Source: Burkholderiales bacterium (GTDB taxonomy: Bacteria > Pseudomonadota > Gammaproteobacteria > Burkholderiales > Burkholderiaceae_D). From it: 16,162 nt of DNA. The number at the start of each line of letters is the position of its first letter. Within the stretch, counting starts at the first letter, position 1. Below the pieces are notes generated by a model. The model made no database searches, had not been told where the DNA came from, and saw only the letters and a list, made by a program, of their open reading frames with translations. The position numbers and the translations under genes are program-made. Positions 4,515 through 13,360 of this stretch are shown here, in pieces. The stretch is taken from assembly GCA_005800405.1 (NCBI GenBank), contig SYFN01000067.1:1-16162 (forward strand), written 5' to 3'.

Positions 4515-7408
4515 GCCGCCTGCCTGTCATGCCCGATGAGTGGATCAACCGCTCGCACAAAATAAAAATTCGCTTCGAGGGCCGTGAGTATGTTGCCTTC
4601 GAGGGTGACGCTATCAGCAGCGCGCTCTGGGCTGCGGGTACCCGCACACTTGGTCGCAGTTTCAAGTACCACCGGCCGCGCGGCATTTTGTCGATGGCGA
4701 ATCATGATGTCAACATCATGGTCCAGGACGGACAACGCCTGAATGTACGCGGCGATGTCATACCGGTGCACGCAGGTATGGATCTGTCTGCAGTAAATAC
4801 TTGGGGTGGCGTACAAAGCGATCGCGTGCGCTTCCTCGATAAGCTTTCAGCGTTTTTACCAGTCGGCTTTTACTACAAGGCATTTCACAACAAACGCTGG
4901 TTTCCGCTTTGGGAGCGCATGTTCCGAAACATCACCGGCCTCGGTCGCCTGGATTTAAACACGCCGCATATCAGAACTGCGAAGCGCTATGACTTCTGCG
5001 ACGTACTCGTCATTGGTGCCGGACCCTCTGGTCTGAGGGCGGCCCTAGCCGCTGCTAACGCCGGCGCTAGTGTGGTGCTGGTGGATGAAAATGCTCACGC
5101 TGGTGGATCGGGCATGTATCAGCTTGGTGCTGACAACACACGGCGCGATCAGACTCATGCATTGCTGCAGCGAGCACGCCAGCATGCGCAGATTCGAATT
5201 CTCGAGTCGACCACTGCAGCGGGCTGGTATGCCGATCAATGGATACCACTGATTGATGCCGACAAAATGGTGAAGCTGCGCGCAAAAGCGACTATCGTCG
5301 CCGGCGGTGCCTACGAGCAGCCAACTGTATTCCGTAACAACGACTTACCGGGTGTAATGCTTGGCTCGGCAATGCAGCGCCTGATTTACCGCTATGCAGT
5401 ACGGCCAGCGCGACGCGTGGTGATTTCAGCAGCAAATGAAGATGGCTACCGGCTGGCGCTGGATCTGCTGGCAGCCGGTGTACAAGTACTGGCGATTGCC
5501 GACTTGCGTGACAACGTACCCGCCTCTGCTTCGGTCAATGCGTTGCGCGAGCGCGGTATCGAGTGTCTGCTGAGTAGCGGAGTGTATGAAGCACACGCGG
5601 ATGACCGCGGCGAACTTGGCGCGGTCACGATATGCCGTTTGCGCAATGGCGTTGCTGATACTGCGACAGCGCTTCGTTTTGATTGCGATGGCGTGGCAAT
5701 GAGTACTGGCTGGGCACCCGCCGCTAACTTGCTCTATCAGAGCGGTGCCAAGATGCGCTTCGACGAACGCACACAACAATTCGTACCCGCCAACCTGCCT
5801 GAAGGCGTTTATGCCTGCGGACGCGTTAATGGCCTATATGGTTTTGACGCGCGAATTGCCGATGGCGCACGCGCAGGTACTTCGGCCGCCTCATTCGCGC
5901 TCGGTGTGCCGCTGACCATACTGGCAGCACCAACTGACGATAGCGTTCCAAGTTATCCGTGGCCTGTGGTCGAGCATCCACAAGCTAAAAACTTCGTCGA
6001 CTTCGATGAAGATTTGCAGCTGAAAGATTTTGCGAATGCGGTGCAGGAAGGTTACGACAATATCGAGCTGCTGAAGCGCTACTCGACCGTTGGCATGGGC
6101 CCAAGTCAGGGCAAGCATTCGAATATGACCGCGCTTCGCATTCTGGCGCGCCTGCTTGGCAAGTCACCTGAGCAAGTTGGCACGACTACTGCTCGACCGT
6201 TTTTCCATCCGGTGCCGATGTCACATCTGGCTGGTCGCGGTTTTCATCCACAAAGACACAGCCCGTTGCAGGGTCGCCACGCGGGGCTAGGCGCCGTGTT
6301 CATGCCGGCTGGCGTGTGGGAACGACCGGAGTATTACGCGCAACAGGGTAAATCACGCACTGACTGTATTCACGACGAAGTGCGTCGGGTGCGCAGCAAG
6401 GTCGCGCTGATTGATGTGGGCACGTTGGGCAAAATCGAGGTACGTGGTCCGCAAGCTGCTGAGTTCCTGAATCGTGTATACACCGCACGCATTGATCTGC
6501 TGAAAGTCGGTGGTACTCGCTACGCGATCATGTGCGATGAATCGGGCGTAGTCACCGACGAGGGCGTGATCGCGCATCTCGAGCAAAATATTTACTACTT
6601 CACCACTACCACCTCGGGTGCCGCCAACGTGTACCGCGAAATGTCGCGCCTGAATGCGGAGTGGGGTCTGCAATGCGGCATCATCAATCTCACCGGATCC
6701 TATTCTTCAGTTAACCTGGCCGGCCCGGATTCACGTGCGGTGCTTGGTCCGCTGTGTGATGTTGATCTATCGTCAGCGGCTTTCCCTTACCTCGCGGTCC
6801 GCCAAGGAATCATCGCAGGTATGCCTGCGCGCATTATGCGAGTCGGTTTCGTCGGTGAGTGGGGCTATGAGATTCATGCACCCGCCGAGTACGGTGCAAC
6901 GCTGTGGGATGCATTGATGGAAGCCGGCAAGCCCTATGGCATTGGCCCGTTTGGGGTTGAGGCACAGCGTTTGCTGCGACTAGAAAAAGGTCATCTGATC
7001 GTCAGTCAGGATACCGATGGGCTGACGCACCCATTTGAAGTTTCGATGGAGTGGGCGGTGAAGATGGATAAGCCCTTCTTCATCGGTCAGCGCTCACTGA
7101 AAATCGTGCGCGAGCTGCCGCTCAAACGCAAGCTGGCAGGCTTTCAACTTCCCACAATGCATACCGGTGCAGTGCCAAGCGAGTGCCACCTGATTATTCA
7201 AAATGGCGAGATCGTCGGTCGTGTGACTAGCTGCTACTGGAGTCCGAATCTCGGCCACCATATTGGTCTGGCGTTCTTGCCACCGCAGATGTGCGATGTC
7301 GGTACTCGCTTCCAGATTCGCCTGAGCGACGGCAGCATGGTAAGCGCCGAGGTCTGCGCAACACCGTTCTTTGATCCCGAGAACCAGCGCCAGAAGGAGA
7401 CCGCATGA
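4511..7408 (+). CDS. mgdC: N-methylglutamate dehydrogenase subunit C (sarcosine oxidase alpha-subunit-like)
   Basis: A 965-residue SoxA-type subunit. Residues about 18-100 are the ferredoxin-like N-terminal domain (IRFEGREYVAFEGD, GRSFKYHRPRGIL). Residues about 163-460 are a pyridine-nucleotide-disulfide-oxidoreductase module with VLVIGAGPSGLRAALAAANA (GxGxxG at 169-174), the NAD-binding part in SoxA. Residues about 590-960 are a GcvT-like aminomethyltransferase domain plus its C-terminal barrel, which in SoxA accepts the methyl carbon on tetrahydrofolate as methylene-THF. The length agrees with SoxA (about 960-1000). ATG 4511 overlaps the mgdB stop and fits the family N-terminus. An open frame reaches back to 4415, but that part lies inside mgdB. 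The stop overlaps the mgdD start (ATGA at 7405-7408). Confidence 0.92.
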   Translation: MSRLPVMPDEWINRSHKIKIRFEGREYVAFEGDAISSALWAAGTRTLGRSFKYHRPRGILSMANHDVNIMVQDGQRLNVRGDVIPVHAGMDLSAVNTWGGVQSDRVRFLDKLSAFLPVGFYYKAFHNKRWFPLWERMFRNITGLGRLDLNTPHIRTAKRYDFCDVLVIGAGPSGLRAALAAANAGASVVLVDENAHAGGSGMYQLGADNTRRDQTHALLQRARQHAQIRILESTTAAGWYADQWIPLIDADKMVKLRAKATIVAGGAYEQPTVFRNNDLPGVMLGSAMQRLIYRYAVRPARRVVISAANEDGYRLALDLLAAGVQVLAIADLRDNVPASASVNALRERGIECLLSSGVYEAHADDRGELGAVTICRLRNGVADTATALRFDCDGVAMSTGWAPAANLLYQSGAKMRFDERTQQFVPANLPEGVYACGRVNGLYGFDARIADGARAGTSAASFALGVPLTILAAPTDDSVPSYPWPVVEHPQAKNFVDFDEDLQLKDFANAVQEGYDNIELLKRYSTVGMGPSQGKHSNMTALRILARLLGKSPEQVGTTTARPFFHPVPMSHLAGRGFHPQRHSPLQGRHAGLGAVFMPAGVWERPEYYAQQGKSRTDCIHDEVRRVRSKVALIDVGTLGKIEVRGPQAAEFLNRVYTARIDLLKVGGTRYAIMCDESGVVTDEGVIAHLEQNIYYFTTTTSGAANVYREMSRLNAEWGLQCGIINLTGSYSSVNLAGPDSRAVLGPLCDVDLSSAAFPYLAVRQGIIAGMPARIMRVGFVGEWGYEIHAPAEYGATLWDALMEAGKPYGIGPFGVEAQRLLRLEKGHLIVSQDTDGLTHPFEVSMEWAVKMDKPFFIGQRSLKIVRELPLKRKLAGFQLPTMHTGAVPSECHLIIQNGEIVGRVTSCYWSPNLGHHIGLAFLPPQMCDVGTRFQIRLSDGSMVSAEVCATPFFDPENQRQKETA

Positions 7409-8064
7409 ATACCCCGGCCCGCGTTAGCCCACTCGCCGATGTGCAGTCTGCACACGCCGCGCGTTGGACCGAGATAGAGCACATGCGTGTGGTCGCTGCG
7501 TTCTCAGATGAACAAGCGAATGTGTTGAATTCGGTCGCGCTGGGCGACCTCAGCCATCGCCCACGTACTGGCGTTAAAGGCGCTGGTGCTGCCGCCGCAC
7601 TCAATGCGGCAGGTATTAGCACACCTACTCAGCCGAACCGCTGGTGCCGTAGCGAAGGCGCATTGATCGCTCGCCTCGGCCTGACTGAATACCTGATCGA
7701 AGCAGATCAGTCGAATGATGCGGTGTCGCGCGTATTGGCGCTTACAAATGCTCCCGATGTCTATCCCGTGCCGCACTACGATGCCGCGCTAATCATCATG
7801 GGTCCGAAGGCCGTCGATCTGTTCCGCCAAACCTGCTCAGTTGACATGGCGACGCTTGATCCGAATGATGGTGCGCTGGTGCTTACTTCCGTAGTGGGCG
7901 TTGGTGCCACCGTCGCTGCGCTGCAGACATCGACAGGCATTGCCTTTCAAGTTTGGCTGGACGGTACCTACGCTAGCTATATGTGGGAGACGCTGTGCGA
8001 GATCGCGCGTGACATGGGAGGTGGTCCGATCGGGTTTGATGCGTTGTCACGAGCCGGGCTCTAA
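7405..8064 (+). CDS. mgdD: N-methylglutamate dehydrogenase subunit D (sarcosine oxidase gamma-subunit-like)
   Basis: A 219-residue protein of the SoxG type, a half-GcvT fold without catalytic residues that packs against the alpha subunit. Features include VVAAFSDEQAN near the start, an RLGLTEYLIEA strand, the VPHYDAALIIMGPKAVDLFR segment and a C-terminal GIAFQVWLDGTYASYMWETL, which is the family's usual closing motif. The length fits SoxG (about 185-220). The gene is coupled to mgdC by ATGA with AGAAGGAGA just upstream. It is the last of the four dehydrogenase genes, and 52 bases separate it from gmaS. SoxG proteins diverge quickly, so the call leans partly on position. Confidence 0.85.
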   Translation: MNTPARVSPLADVQSAHAARWTEIEHMRVVAAFSDEQANVLNSVALGDLSHRPRTGVKGAGAAAALNAAGISTPTQPNRWCRSEGALIARLGLTEYLIEADQSNDAVSRVLALTNAPDVYPVPHYDAALIIMGPKAVDLFRQTCSVDMATLDPNDGALVLTSVVGVGATVAALQTSTGIAFQVWLDGTYASYMWETLCEIARDMGGGPIGFDALSRAGL

Positions 8065-8116
8065 GCAAGCGGCAACAAATAGGTTCATCTACTAGGACCA
8101 CACGAAAGGGAAGACG

Positions 8117-9445
8117 ATGAAACCAGCAGAGGCGAAAAAATATCTTAAAGAGCACGCCGTAAAGTATGTATTGGCGCAGTTCGTCGATGTGCATGGTACG
8201 GCCAAAGCGAAATCGGTGCCGGTCGAGCACTATGACACCGTGATCACTGATGGCGCTGGCTTCGCCGGTTTCGCATTATCGGGTATGGGCATGAAGCCCA
8301 ATGCTGATGGCGACTTCATGGCGGTGGGTGACCCGAGTACGTTGAGTGTGGTGCCGTGGCAGCCGGGCTATGCGCGCATGGCCTCGGATGGCCATGTACA
8401 TGGTGAACCCTGGCCCTATTGCTCGCGCGTCGTACTGAAGTCGCAGGTGGAGCGCATGAAGGCCAAAGGCTGGATTTTTTATACCGGGATGGAGCCCGAG
8501 TTTTCGCTTCTGAGAAAAGTCGAGGGTCGCCTCGTCCCGAGTGAAGCCTCCGACACCTTAGCCAAACCCTGCTACGACTATAAAGGATTGTCGCGCTCGC
8601 GCACGTTTCTGGAGCGACTGGCAGAGTCGCTGCGCGCGGTGGGTATCGATGTTTATCAGATCGATCATGAAGATGCCAACGGTCAGTTCGAGATCAACTA
8701 CACCTACACCGACGCACTGACGTCTTGCGATCATTACACCTTTTTCAAAATGGGTGCGGCTGAGATCGCGGCCGAGATGGGATTGATCTGCTCGTTCATG
8801 CCCAAGCCCTTCAGTAATCGTCCGGGTAATGGCTTGCACATGCACATGAGCATCGGCAACGGCAAAAAAAACCTGTTTGAAGATAAATCCGACAAGCGCG
8901 GACTCGACCTCTCCACCCTCGCCTATCACTTTGTGGGTGGTTTGCTGGCGCACGCCTCGGCACTAGCGGCGGTGTGCTGCCCGACAGTAAACAGCTACAA
9001 GCGTTTGGTCGTGGGTCGCTCACTGACAGGTGCTACTTGGGCACCGGCCTATATCTGCTACGGCAACAACAACCGCTCCGGCATGATCCGTGGGCCAGGC
9101 GGTCGTATTGAATTGCGTCTGCCGGATGGTTCTGCCAACCCGTATCTGTCCACAGCTGCAGTGATCGCTGCGGGTCTGGATGGTATCGAACGCAAACTGG
9201 ATCCAGGTGAGCCGGTGGTCGACAGCCTGTACGAGATGAGTCCGGCTCAACTGCGCAAGCAAGGCATTCGACTGCTGCCACAGAACTTGAATGAAGCGCT
9301 CAATGCTCTCGAGAAGGATGATGTCATCAAGGGCGCACTCGGACCACTAGCGAACGACTTTGTCGAGCTAAAACGCATGGAGTGGGTGGAGTACATGCGT
9401 CACGTGTCTGATTGGGAAGTGGATCAGTACCTCCAGTTCTTCTGA
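8117..9445 (+). CDS. gmaS: Gamma-glutamylmethylamide synthetase (glutamine synthetase family)
   Basis: A 442-residue glutamine-synthetase-fold enzyme that uses ATP to join glutamate and methylamine, the entry step of the NMG pathway. Glutamine synthetase landmarks in order: the [12 protein letters not shown] beta-grasp strand near residue 23; GMEPEFSLL near 122 (metal-binding Glu); [12 protein letters not shown] near 184 (metal ligands); [10 protein letters not shown] near 236 (ATP and metal His); [10 protein letters not shown] near 294; and [21 protein letters not shown] near 324 (glutamate-binding Arg). The glutamine synthetase adenylylation tail is absent. The length agrees with GmaS (about 440). 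AAAGGGAAG lies just before ATG 8117. A general type-III-like glutamine synthetase is the alternative, but flanking mgd and mgs genes make GmaS nearly certain. Confidence 0.95.
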   Translation: MKPAEAKKYLKEHAVKYVLAQFVDVHGTAKAKSVPVEHYDTVITDGAGFAGFALSGMGMKPNADGDFMAVGDPSTLSVVPWQPGYARMASDGHVHGEPWPYCSRVVLKSQVERMKAKGWIFYTGMEPEFSLLRKVEGRLVPSEASDTLAKPCYDYKGLSRSRTFLERLAESLRAVGIDVYQIDHEDANGQFEINYTYTDALTSCDHYTFFKMGAAEIAAEMGLICSFMPKPFSNRPGNGLHMHMSIGNGKKNLFEDKSDKRGLDLSTLAYHFVGGLLAHASALAAVCCPTVNSYKRLVVGRSLTGATWAPAYICYGNNNRSGMIRGPGGRIELRLPDGSANPYLSTAAVIAAGLDGIERKLDPGEPVVDSLYEMSPAQLRKQGIRLLPQNLNEALNALEKDDVIKGALGPLANDFVELKRMEWVEYMRHVSDWEVDQYLQFF

Positions 9446-9467
9446 ACTGGACCAAGGAGAAAACATC

Positions 9468-10376
9468 ATGTGTGGAATCGTGGGACTGTTGGTGAAAAAG
9501 CCAGCACTCAGAGAACAACTCGGCAAATTGATGGTGCCTATGCTGATCGGCATGACCGATCGCGGCCCGGACTCTGCCGGGTTAGCCGTGTTTGCCGATC
9601 CGCTGAAAGGCACAGCGCGCAAGCTCAGTTTGTATTCGGGTCTGACCGAGGCTGGTGCTGACTTCGATTGGCATGGCTTGACGCACGGATTAAAAGAGCA
9701 TCTCGGTGTGTCATCGAAAATGGTTATCAAGCACAACCATGCTGTGCTGACGTTCGAAGTTTCGCCCAATATCGTCAAGAAATGGCTGCACGAGCATTAC
9801 CCGCTGCTGCATATTCTCTCGACGGGTCAGACCATTGATCTGTACAAGGATATCGGCACGCCATCGATGGTGGCGAACCGCTACGACTTCGCTTCACTCA
9901 CCGGCTCACATTTAGTAGGTCATACTCGTATGGCCACCGAGTCGGCGGTGACACCGGATCGTGCACACCCGTTCACTGCAGGTGAAGACTTCTGTTTGGT
10001 ACATAACGGCTCGCTGTCGAACCCGTATGGATTGCGTCGCAAGCTGGAGCCGCACGGCATCCACTTCGATACCGATAACGATACCGAGGCGGCGTGTCGT
10101 TTTCTGGAGTGGCGTTTGCGGGAAGGCGATGATCTCGAGGCTGCACTGCACGCTGGCTTTGAAGAACTGGATGGTTTCTTTACCTTCTTGATGGGCACCC
10201 CTGACAAGCTGGCACTGATTCGCGATCCATTCGCTTGTAAACCAGCAGTCGTCGCTGAGACCGAATACTATGTCGCTATCGCTAGTGAGTTTCGCTCGTT
10301 GGCGCATCTGCCTGATGTAAAGAACGCCAAAGTATTCGAGCCAGCGCCGGAGGAGATGTACGTATGGAACGCGTGA
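9468..10376 (+). CDS. mgsA: N-methylglutamate synthase subunit A (class II glutamine amidotransferase)
   Basis: A 302-residue class-II (Ntn) glutamine amidotransferase. It begins MCGIVGLL, so Cys2 becomes the nucleophile after Met removal. It then has GMTDRGPDSAG, the GHTRMATES segment around residue 150 that binds the substrate carboxylate, HNGSLSNP (oxyanion loop), and DTDNDTEAACRFLEW. In this pathway the subunit should strip methylamine or its transferable nitrogen group from gamma-glutamylmethylamide and channel it to MgsC. Glutamate synthase carries the same domain fused at its N-terminus; here it is a separate protein. AAGGAGA (9454-9460) precedes the ATG, 22 bases after gmaS. The 3' end overlaps mgsB by 13 bases. 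Confidence 0.92.
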   Translation: MCGIVGLLVKKPALREQLGKLMVPMLIGMTDRGPDSAGLAVFADPLKGTARKLSLYSGLTEAGADFDWHGLTHGLKEHLGVSSKMVIKHNHAVLTFEVSPNIVKKWLHEHYPLLHILSTGQTIDLYKDIGTPSMVANRYDFASLTGSHLVGHTRMATESAVTPDRAHPFTAGEDFCLVHNGSLSNPYGLRRKLEPHGIHFDTDNDTEAACRFLEWRLREGDDLEAALHAGFEELDGFFTFLMGTPDKLALIRDPFACKPAVVAETEYYVAIASEFRSLAHLPDVKNAKVFEPAPEEMYVWNA

Positions 10377-11053
10377 GCTTCGACCTCGCCAGTACACCGC
10401 TGCGCGAGGTGAATCAATTTCTGCATAAGCAATTGCAAGCTAATGACCAACGTCATTTCAAGGTACTGAACCCGGATGGCGCGCACAGCATAGCAGTCGG
10501 GCTCGATCAACCCGTCACGGTTGAGATTCATGGCCATGCGGGCTACTACGCTGCCGGAATGAACAAGAAAGCGACTGTGATTGTGCACGGCAGTGCCGGT
10601 ACCGGTGTCGCCGAAAACATGATGAGCGGTCGTGTGCACGTCAAAGGCTTTGCCTCGAATGGTGCCGGTGCCACCGCGCATGGTGGTCTGCTGGTGATTG
10701 ATGGTGACGCAGGTCTGCGCTGCGGTATTTCGCTCAAAGGTGGCGATATCGTAGTCGGTGGTTCTGTGGGTAGCTTCTCTGGCTTCATGGCGCAAGCCGG
10801 TCGCATGCTGATTTGCGGTAACGCCGGTGATGCACTCGGTGACTCGCTGTACGAAGCGGTGATCTATCTGCGCGGCGAAGCAAAATCGCTCGGTGCCGAT
10901 GCACGCTTTGAACCAATGACCGACGAGGACCGCGTGGTGGTAGCTGAGTTATTACGCGAAGCGGGATTGCAACATGATCCGGCCTCGTTCAAGCGAGTTG
11001 CCTCTGCGCGCAGCTTGTATCACTGGAACGCCGACGCTAATCAGGAATATTAA
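10364..11053 (+). CDS. mgsB: N-methylglutamate synthase subunit B (GXGXG glutamate-synthase domain protein)
   Basis: A 229-residue protein equivalent to the C-terminal GXGXG beta-helix of glutamate synthase. Glycine-rich turns repeat through the centre (for example GHAGYYAAGMNKKATVIVHG, GSAGTGVAENMMSG, GDAGLRCGISLKGGDIVVGG, GSVGSFSGFMAQAG, GNAGDALGDSLYEA), each one turn of the helix. The domain has no catalytic residues of its own and shapes the tunnel between the amidotransferase and FMN sites. ATG 10364 lies 8 bases after GGAGGAG (10349-10355), inside the 3' end of mgsA, so translation is coupled. mgsC follows after 25 bases. Confidence 0.92.
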   Translation: MERVSFDLASTPLREVNQFLHKQLQANDQRHFKVLNPDGAHSIAVGLDQPVTVEIHGHAGYYAAGMNKKATVIVHGSAGTGVAENMMSGRVHVKGFASNGAGATAHGGLLVIDGDAGLRCGISLKGGDIVVGGSVGSFSGFMAQAGRMLICGNAGDALGDSLYEAVIYLRGEAKSLGADARFEPMTDEDRVVVAELLREAGLQHDPASFKRVASARSLYHWNADANQEY

Positions 11054-11078
11054 GCCGCACGCCGGCAGGAAGAACATC

Positions 11079-12434
11079 ATGGATATGAAACCCATTCAAT
11101 TCAAGCGTCGCTCTACCGAAGAATCGGCAAGCTTCGACCGTAGCGTGATCGACTACATCCAAAATGCTGCGGCGCATGGCTTGTATGAAATCCGTGGTCT
11201 CGGTGCCAAACGCCGCGTGCCGCATTTTGATGATCTGCTGTTCTTGGCGGGCTCGCTTTCGCGCTACCCACTCGAAGGCTATCGCGAAAAATGCTCCACC
11301 AAAACAGTGCTCGGTACACGCTTTGCGAAGAAACCCGTCGAGCTTGATATCCCCATCACTATCGCTGGCATGAGCTTCGGTGCATTGTCAGCAAATGTGA
11401 AAGAAGCCCTCGGTCGGGCCGCAACTGAGATGGGAACTAGTACCACGACCGGTGACGGTGGCATGACGCAAGAAGAGCGCGGCTCATCCAAAACGCTAGT
11501 GTATCAATGCCTGCCTTCACGCTATGGTTTCAACCCGGATGATTTGCGCAAGGCAGATGCGATTGAAGTTGTAATCGGCCAGGGCGCTAAACCTGGCGGT
11601 GGCGGCATGCTGCTTGGGCAGAAAGTAAATCCGCGCGTCGCAAGCATGCGCACTCTGCCGCAGGGCGTCGATCAACGTTCAGCGTGTCGTCACCCCGACT
11701 GGACTGGCCCTGATGATCTCGCGATCAAGATTCTTGAGCTACGCGAAATGACCGACTGGGAAAAGCCAGTGTATGTAAAAGTCGGTGCTACCCGTACCTT
11801 CCATGACGTGAAGCTGGCAGTGCATTCAGGTGCTGACGTGGTAGTGGTCGACGGCATGCAAGGCGGCACCGCTGCTACCCAGACCTGCTTCATCGAGCAC
11901 GTCGGCATCCCGACGCTGGCCGCAGTGCGTCAAGCAGTCGAGGCGCTGGGAGATCTGAACATGAAAGGCACGGTGCAGTTGATCGTTTCAGGCGGCATAC
12001 GGACTGGGGCTGATGTTGCGAAGGCACTGGCGATGGGCGCAGACGCCGTCGCAATTGGTCAAGGCGTGCTGTTTGCACTCGGCTGTAACTCGGAAACCTA
12101 TGTGCGTGACGGTCAGCACCATTCAGCTCTGGATGCCTATGACACGATCGGCACCGCGCCCGGCTATTGCCATCATTGCCATACCGGCAAGTGCCCGGTG
12201 GGCGTGACCACGCAAGACGCGGAACTCGAGCAGCGCTTGGAACCTGCCGTCGGCGCCAAGCGCGTGCGTAACTACCTGAAGACCCTGAATATGGAGCTGA
12301 CCACCATCGCGCGCGCCTGCGGTAAGCAGAACGTGCATCACCTGGAGCGTGAGGACCTAGTAGCCCTCACCCTTGAGGCGGCTGCGATGGCAGGGATACC
12401 GCTGGCTGGAACCAACTGGGTGCCGGGCCGATAA
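11079..12434 (+). CDS. mgsC: N-methylglutamate synthase subunit C (FMN-binding glutamate synthase domain)
   Basis: A 451-residue protein matching the central FMN/Fe-S domain of glutamate synthase. Seen are IAGMSFGALSANVKEALGRA, TTTGDGGM, GQGAKPGGGGMLLGQKV with the preceding I/V-rich strand, VDGMQGGTAATQ (FMN phosphate loop), IVSGGIRTGADVAKALAMGA, and a cysteine cluster YCHHCHTGKCPVGVTTQ for the iron-sulfur centre. It reduces the iminoglutarate-type intermediate, or the amine adduct of 2-oxoglutarate, to N-methylglutamate. The first Cys is 3 residues before the second, compared with C-x5-C in classical GltB. The start is ATG 11079 with AGGAAGA upstream. An open frame reaches back to 10974, but that lies inside mgsB and is unlikely. 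This is the last core pathway gene. Confidence 0.93.
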   Translation: MDMKPIQFKRRSTEESASFDRSVIDYIQNAAAHGLYEIRGLGAKRRVPHFDDLLFLAGSLSRYPLEGYREKCSTKTVLGTRFAKKPVELDIPITIAGMSFGALSANVKEALGRAATEMGTSTTTGDGGMTQEERGSSKTLVYQCLPSRYGFNPDDLRKADAIEVVIGQGAKPGGGGMLLGQKVNPRVASMRTLPQGVDQRSACRHPDWTGPDDLAIKILELREMTDWEKPVYVKVGATRTFHDVKLAVHSGADVVVVDGMQGGTAATQTCFIEHVGIPTLAAVRQAVEALGDLNMKGTVQLIVSGGIRTGADVAKALAMGADAVAIGQGVLFALGCNSETYVRDGQHHSALDAYDTIGTAPGYCHHCHTGKCPVGVTTQDAELEQRLEPAVGAKRVRNYLKTLNMELTTIARACGKQNVHHLEREDLVALTLEAAAMAGIPLAGTNWVPGR

Positions 12435-12607
12435 ATCGTTTCCCAACACGAGGCGGCTGGTCTATTATTTCCCAAGATAAACATTTACCGGACTGACTAT
12501 AGTCCACGAAAGGAGGTTGGCAGCGTCATCGGCAAACGCCTCGTAGAAGGCTAGCCGCGTTCCATGCATGCCTGAAAAAACGTAAGAACCATCTGGAGGA
12601 GAAGCAG
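12435..12607 (+). promoter_or_regulatory. Intergenic leader before the transport genes, possible structured RNA or promoter region
   Basis: This 173-base gap is the longest break between genes from mgdA to the right-hand IS. It holds a perfect GGACT-N6-AGTCC hairpin (12490-12505), then ACGA (12506-12509) pairing with TCGT (12541-12544) around an inner GCGT/ACGC pairing (12523-12526 with 12536-12539), then AGGC (12548-12551) with GCCT (12570-12573). A GGAGGAG ribosome binding site ends it. I recognise no known riboswitch class and no rho-independent terminator for the NMG operon. TATTAT at about 12463-12468 is a possible -10 box without a convincing -35. Confidence 0.35.
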
Positions 12608-12970
12608 ATGAATCAACGTAATCAATCGTCACTCGACCCCGACATGCAGCAGCGGGCCGAGGCCATGTACTCCCGCGACCGGTGGAACGCACTGCTCATA
12701 CTCGCCGTGCTGTGGGCCAGCCTTATTTACACCTATATCGCGGTACCTCACGGGTTTCTCAGCTCACCGATTGGTGCGGTGCTGCTGATTGCCGGAGTAT
12801 TGCTGCTGGTGTTCAACACCAGCTCGGTATTTGCGATGCTGGCGCATTATCGAGAGGCTCGTGATCACATCTACGGTCAAGACCTTCGCAACCTCGACCT
12901 GAACCGCCAACGCCTGCGCGAGCTTGCCCTGCGCCCGGCGCATATCGACACTGATCCGGGAGCGCCATGA
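12608..12970 (+). CDS. Small two-helix membrane protein, unknown family
   Basis: A 120-residue protein with a polar, charged N-terminus (about 28 residues, ending YSRDRWN). Two hydrophobic segments follow, at about residues 29-48 (ALLILAVLWASLIYTYIAV) and 54-78 (GAVLLIAGVLLLVF then NTSSVFAML). A long charged C-terminal helix comes next (AHYREARDHIYGQDLRNLDL and on), probably cytoplasmic together with the N-terminus. No signal peptide and no known motif are seen. GGAGGAG lies 6 bases before the ATG, and the stop overlaps the next start (ATGA). As the first gene of the run leading to an amine-type permease, it may be an accessory or regulatory subunit of that permease. Function is unknown; membrane insertion is well supported. 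Confidence 0.75.
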   Translation: MNQRNQSSLDPDMQQRAEAMYSRDRWNALLILAVLWASLIYTYIAVPHGFLSSPIGAVLLIAGVLLLVFNTSSVFAMLAHYREARDHIYGQDLRNLDLNRQRLRELALRPAHIDTDPGAP

Positions 12971-13359
12971 GGAATAAGCCCTATGAACCGCCGGTGCAAA
13001 GTGGTGCCGGCCAAATGTTTGACAGCTTGGTGGTACTCGTACTGGTATACGCCAGTCTGCTGGCTCCGCTGCTGTTCAAAGCGACCGCCGAACCGCCCAA
13101 GGCCGATGACAAAGCGGCGCCGACTTGGGAGTCGCTGAATCAAACCCCGGCCATGCTCGAGCAGTGGAAGAAGCTGGGTGTGAATGTCGAGGCTGCGGCA
13201 CCGATGATCACCAATCGCTTTGACTACACCATCGAACCAATCAGTCTACTGCTCACCATCGCGGTGATCGTCGGCTACTTTGTATTTGTACTGCGTGTCT
13301 CCGAAAAAGAATATCGCGAGGTTATTCGCGAGCGCTTCGACGCATCAGAGGGAGGTTGA
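12967..13359 (+). CDS. Small membrane protein with a large external loop, unknown family
   Basis: A 130-residue protein. Residues about 17-38 are hydrophobic (MFDSLVVLVLVYASLLAPLL). A polar domain of about 55 residues follows, with KATAEPPKADDKAAPTW and LEQWKKLGVNVEAAAP, then a second hydrophobic helix (ISLLLTIAVIVGYFVFVL) and a charged tail SEKEYREVIRERF. With two membrane helices and both ends likely cytoplasmic, the 55-residue loop would be periplasmic, where it could contact a substrate or another protein. It is coupled to the upstream gene by ATGA (12967-12970), and the next ATG follows its stop after 1 base. I do not recognise the family. Confidence 0.75.
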   Translation: MRNKPYEPPVQSGAGQMFDSLVVLVLVYASLLAPLLFKATAEPPKADDKAAPTWESLNQTPAMLEQWKKLGVNVEAAAPMITNRFDYTIEPISLLLTIAVIVGYFVFVLRVSEKEYREVIRERFDASEGG

Positions 13360-13360
13360 G

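Noticed and set aside
3014..8064. True sarcosine oxidase (soxBDAG) instead of NMG dehydrogenase
   Set aside because: The subunits are of the sarcosine oxidase family, but the adjoining gmaS and mgsABC genes make N-methylglutamate the likely substrate; no glyA or other glycine-side genes are present.
10974..11078. Longer N-terminus for mgsC starting at 10974
   Set aside because: It overlaps the end of mgsB, and no ribosome binding site precedes it. ATG 11079 has AGGAAGA in front.
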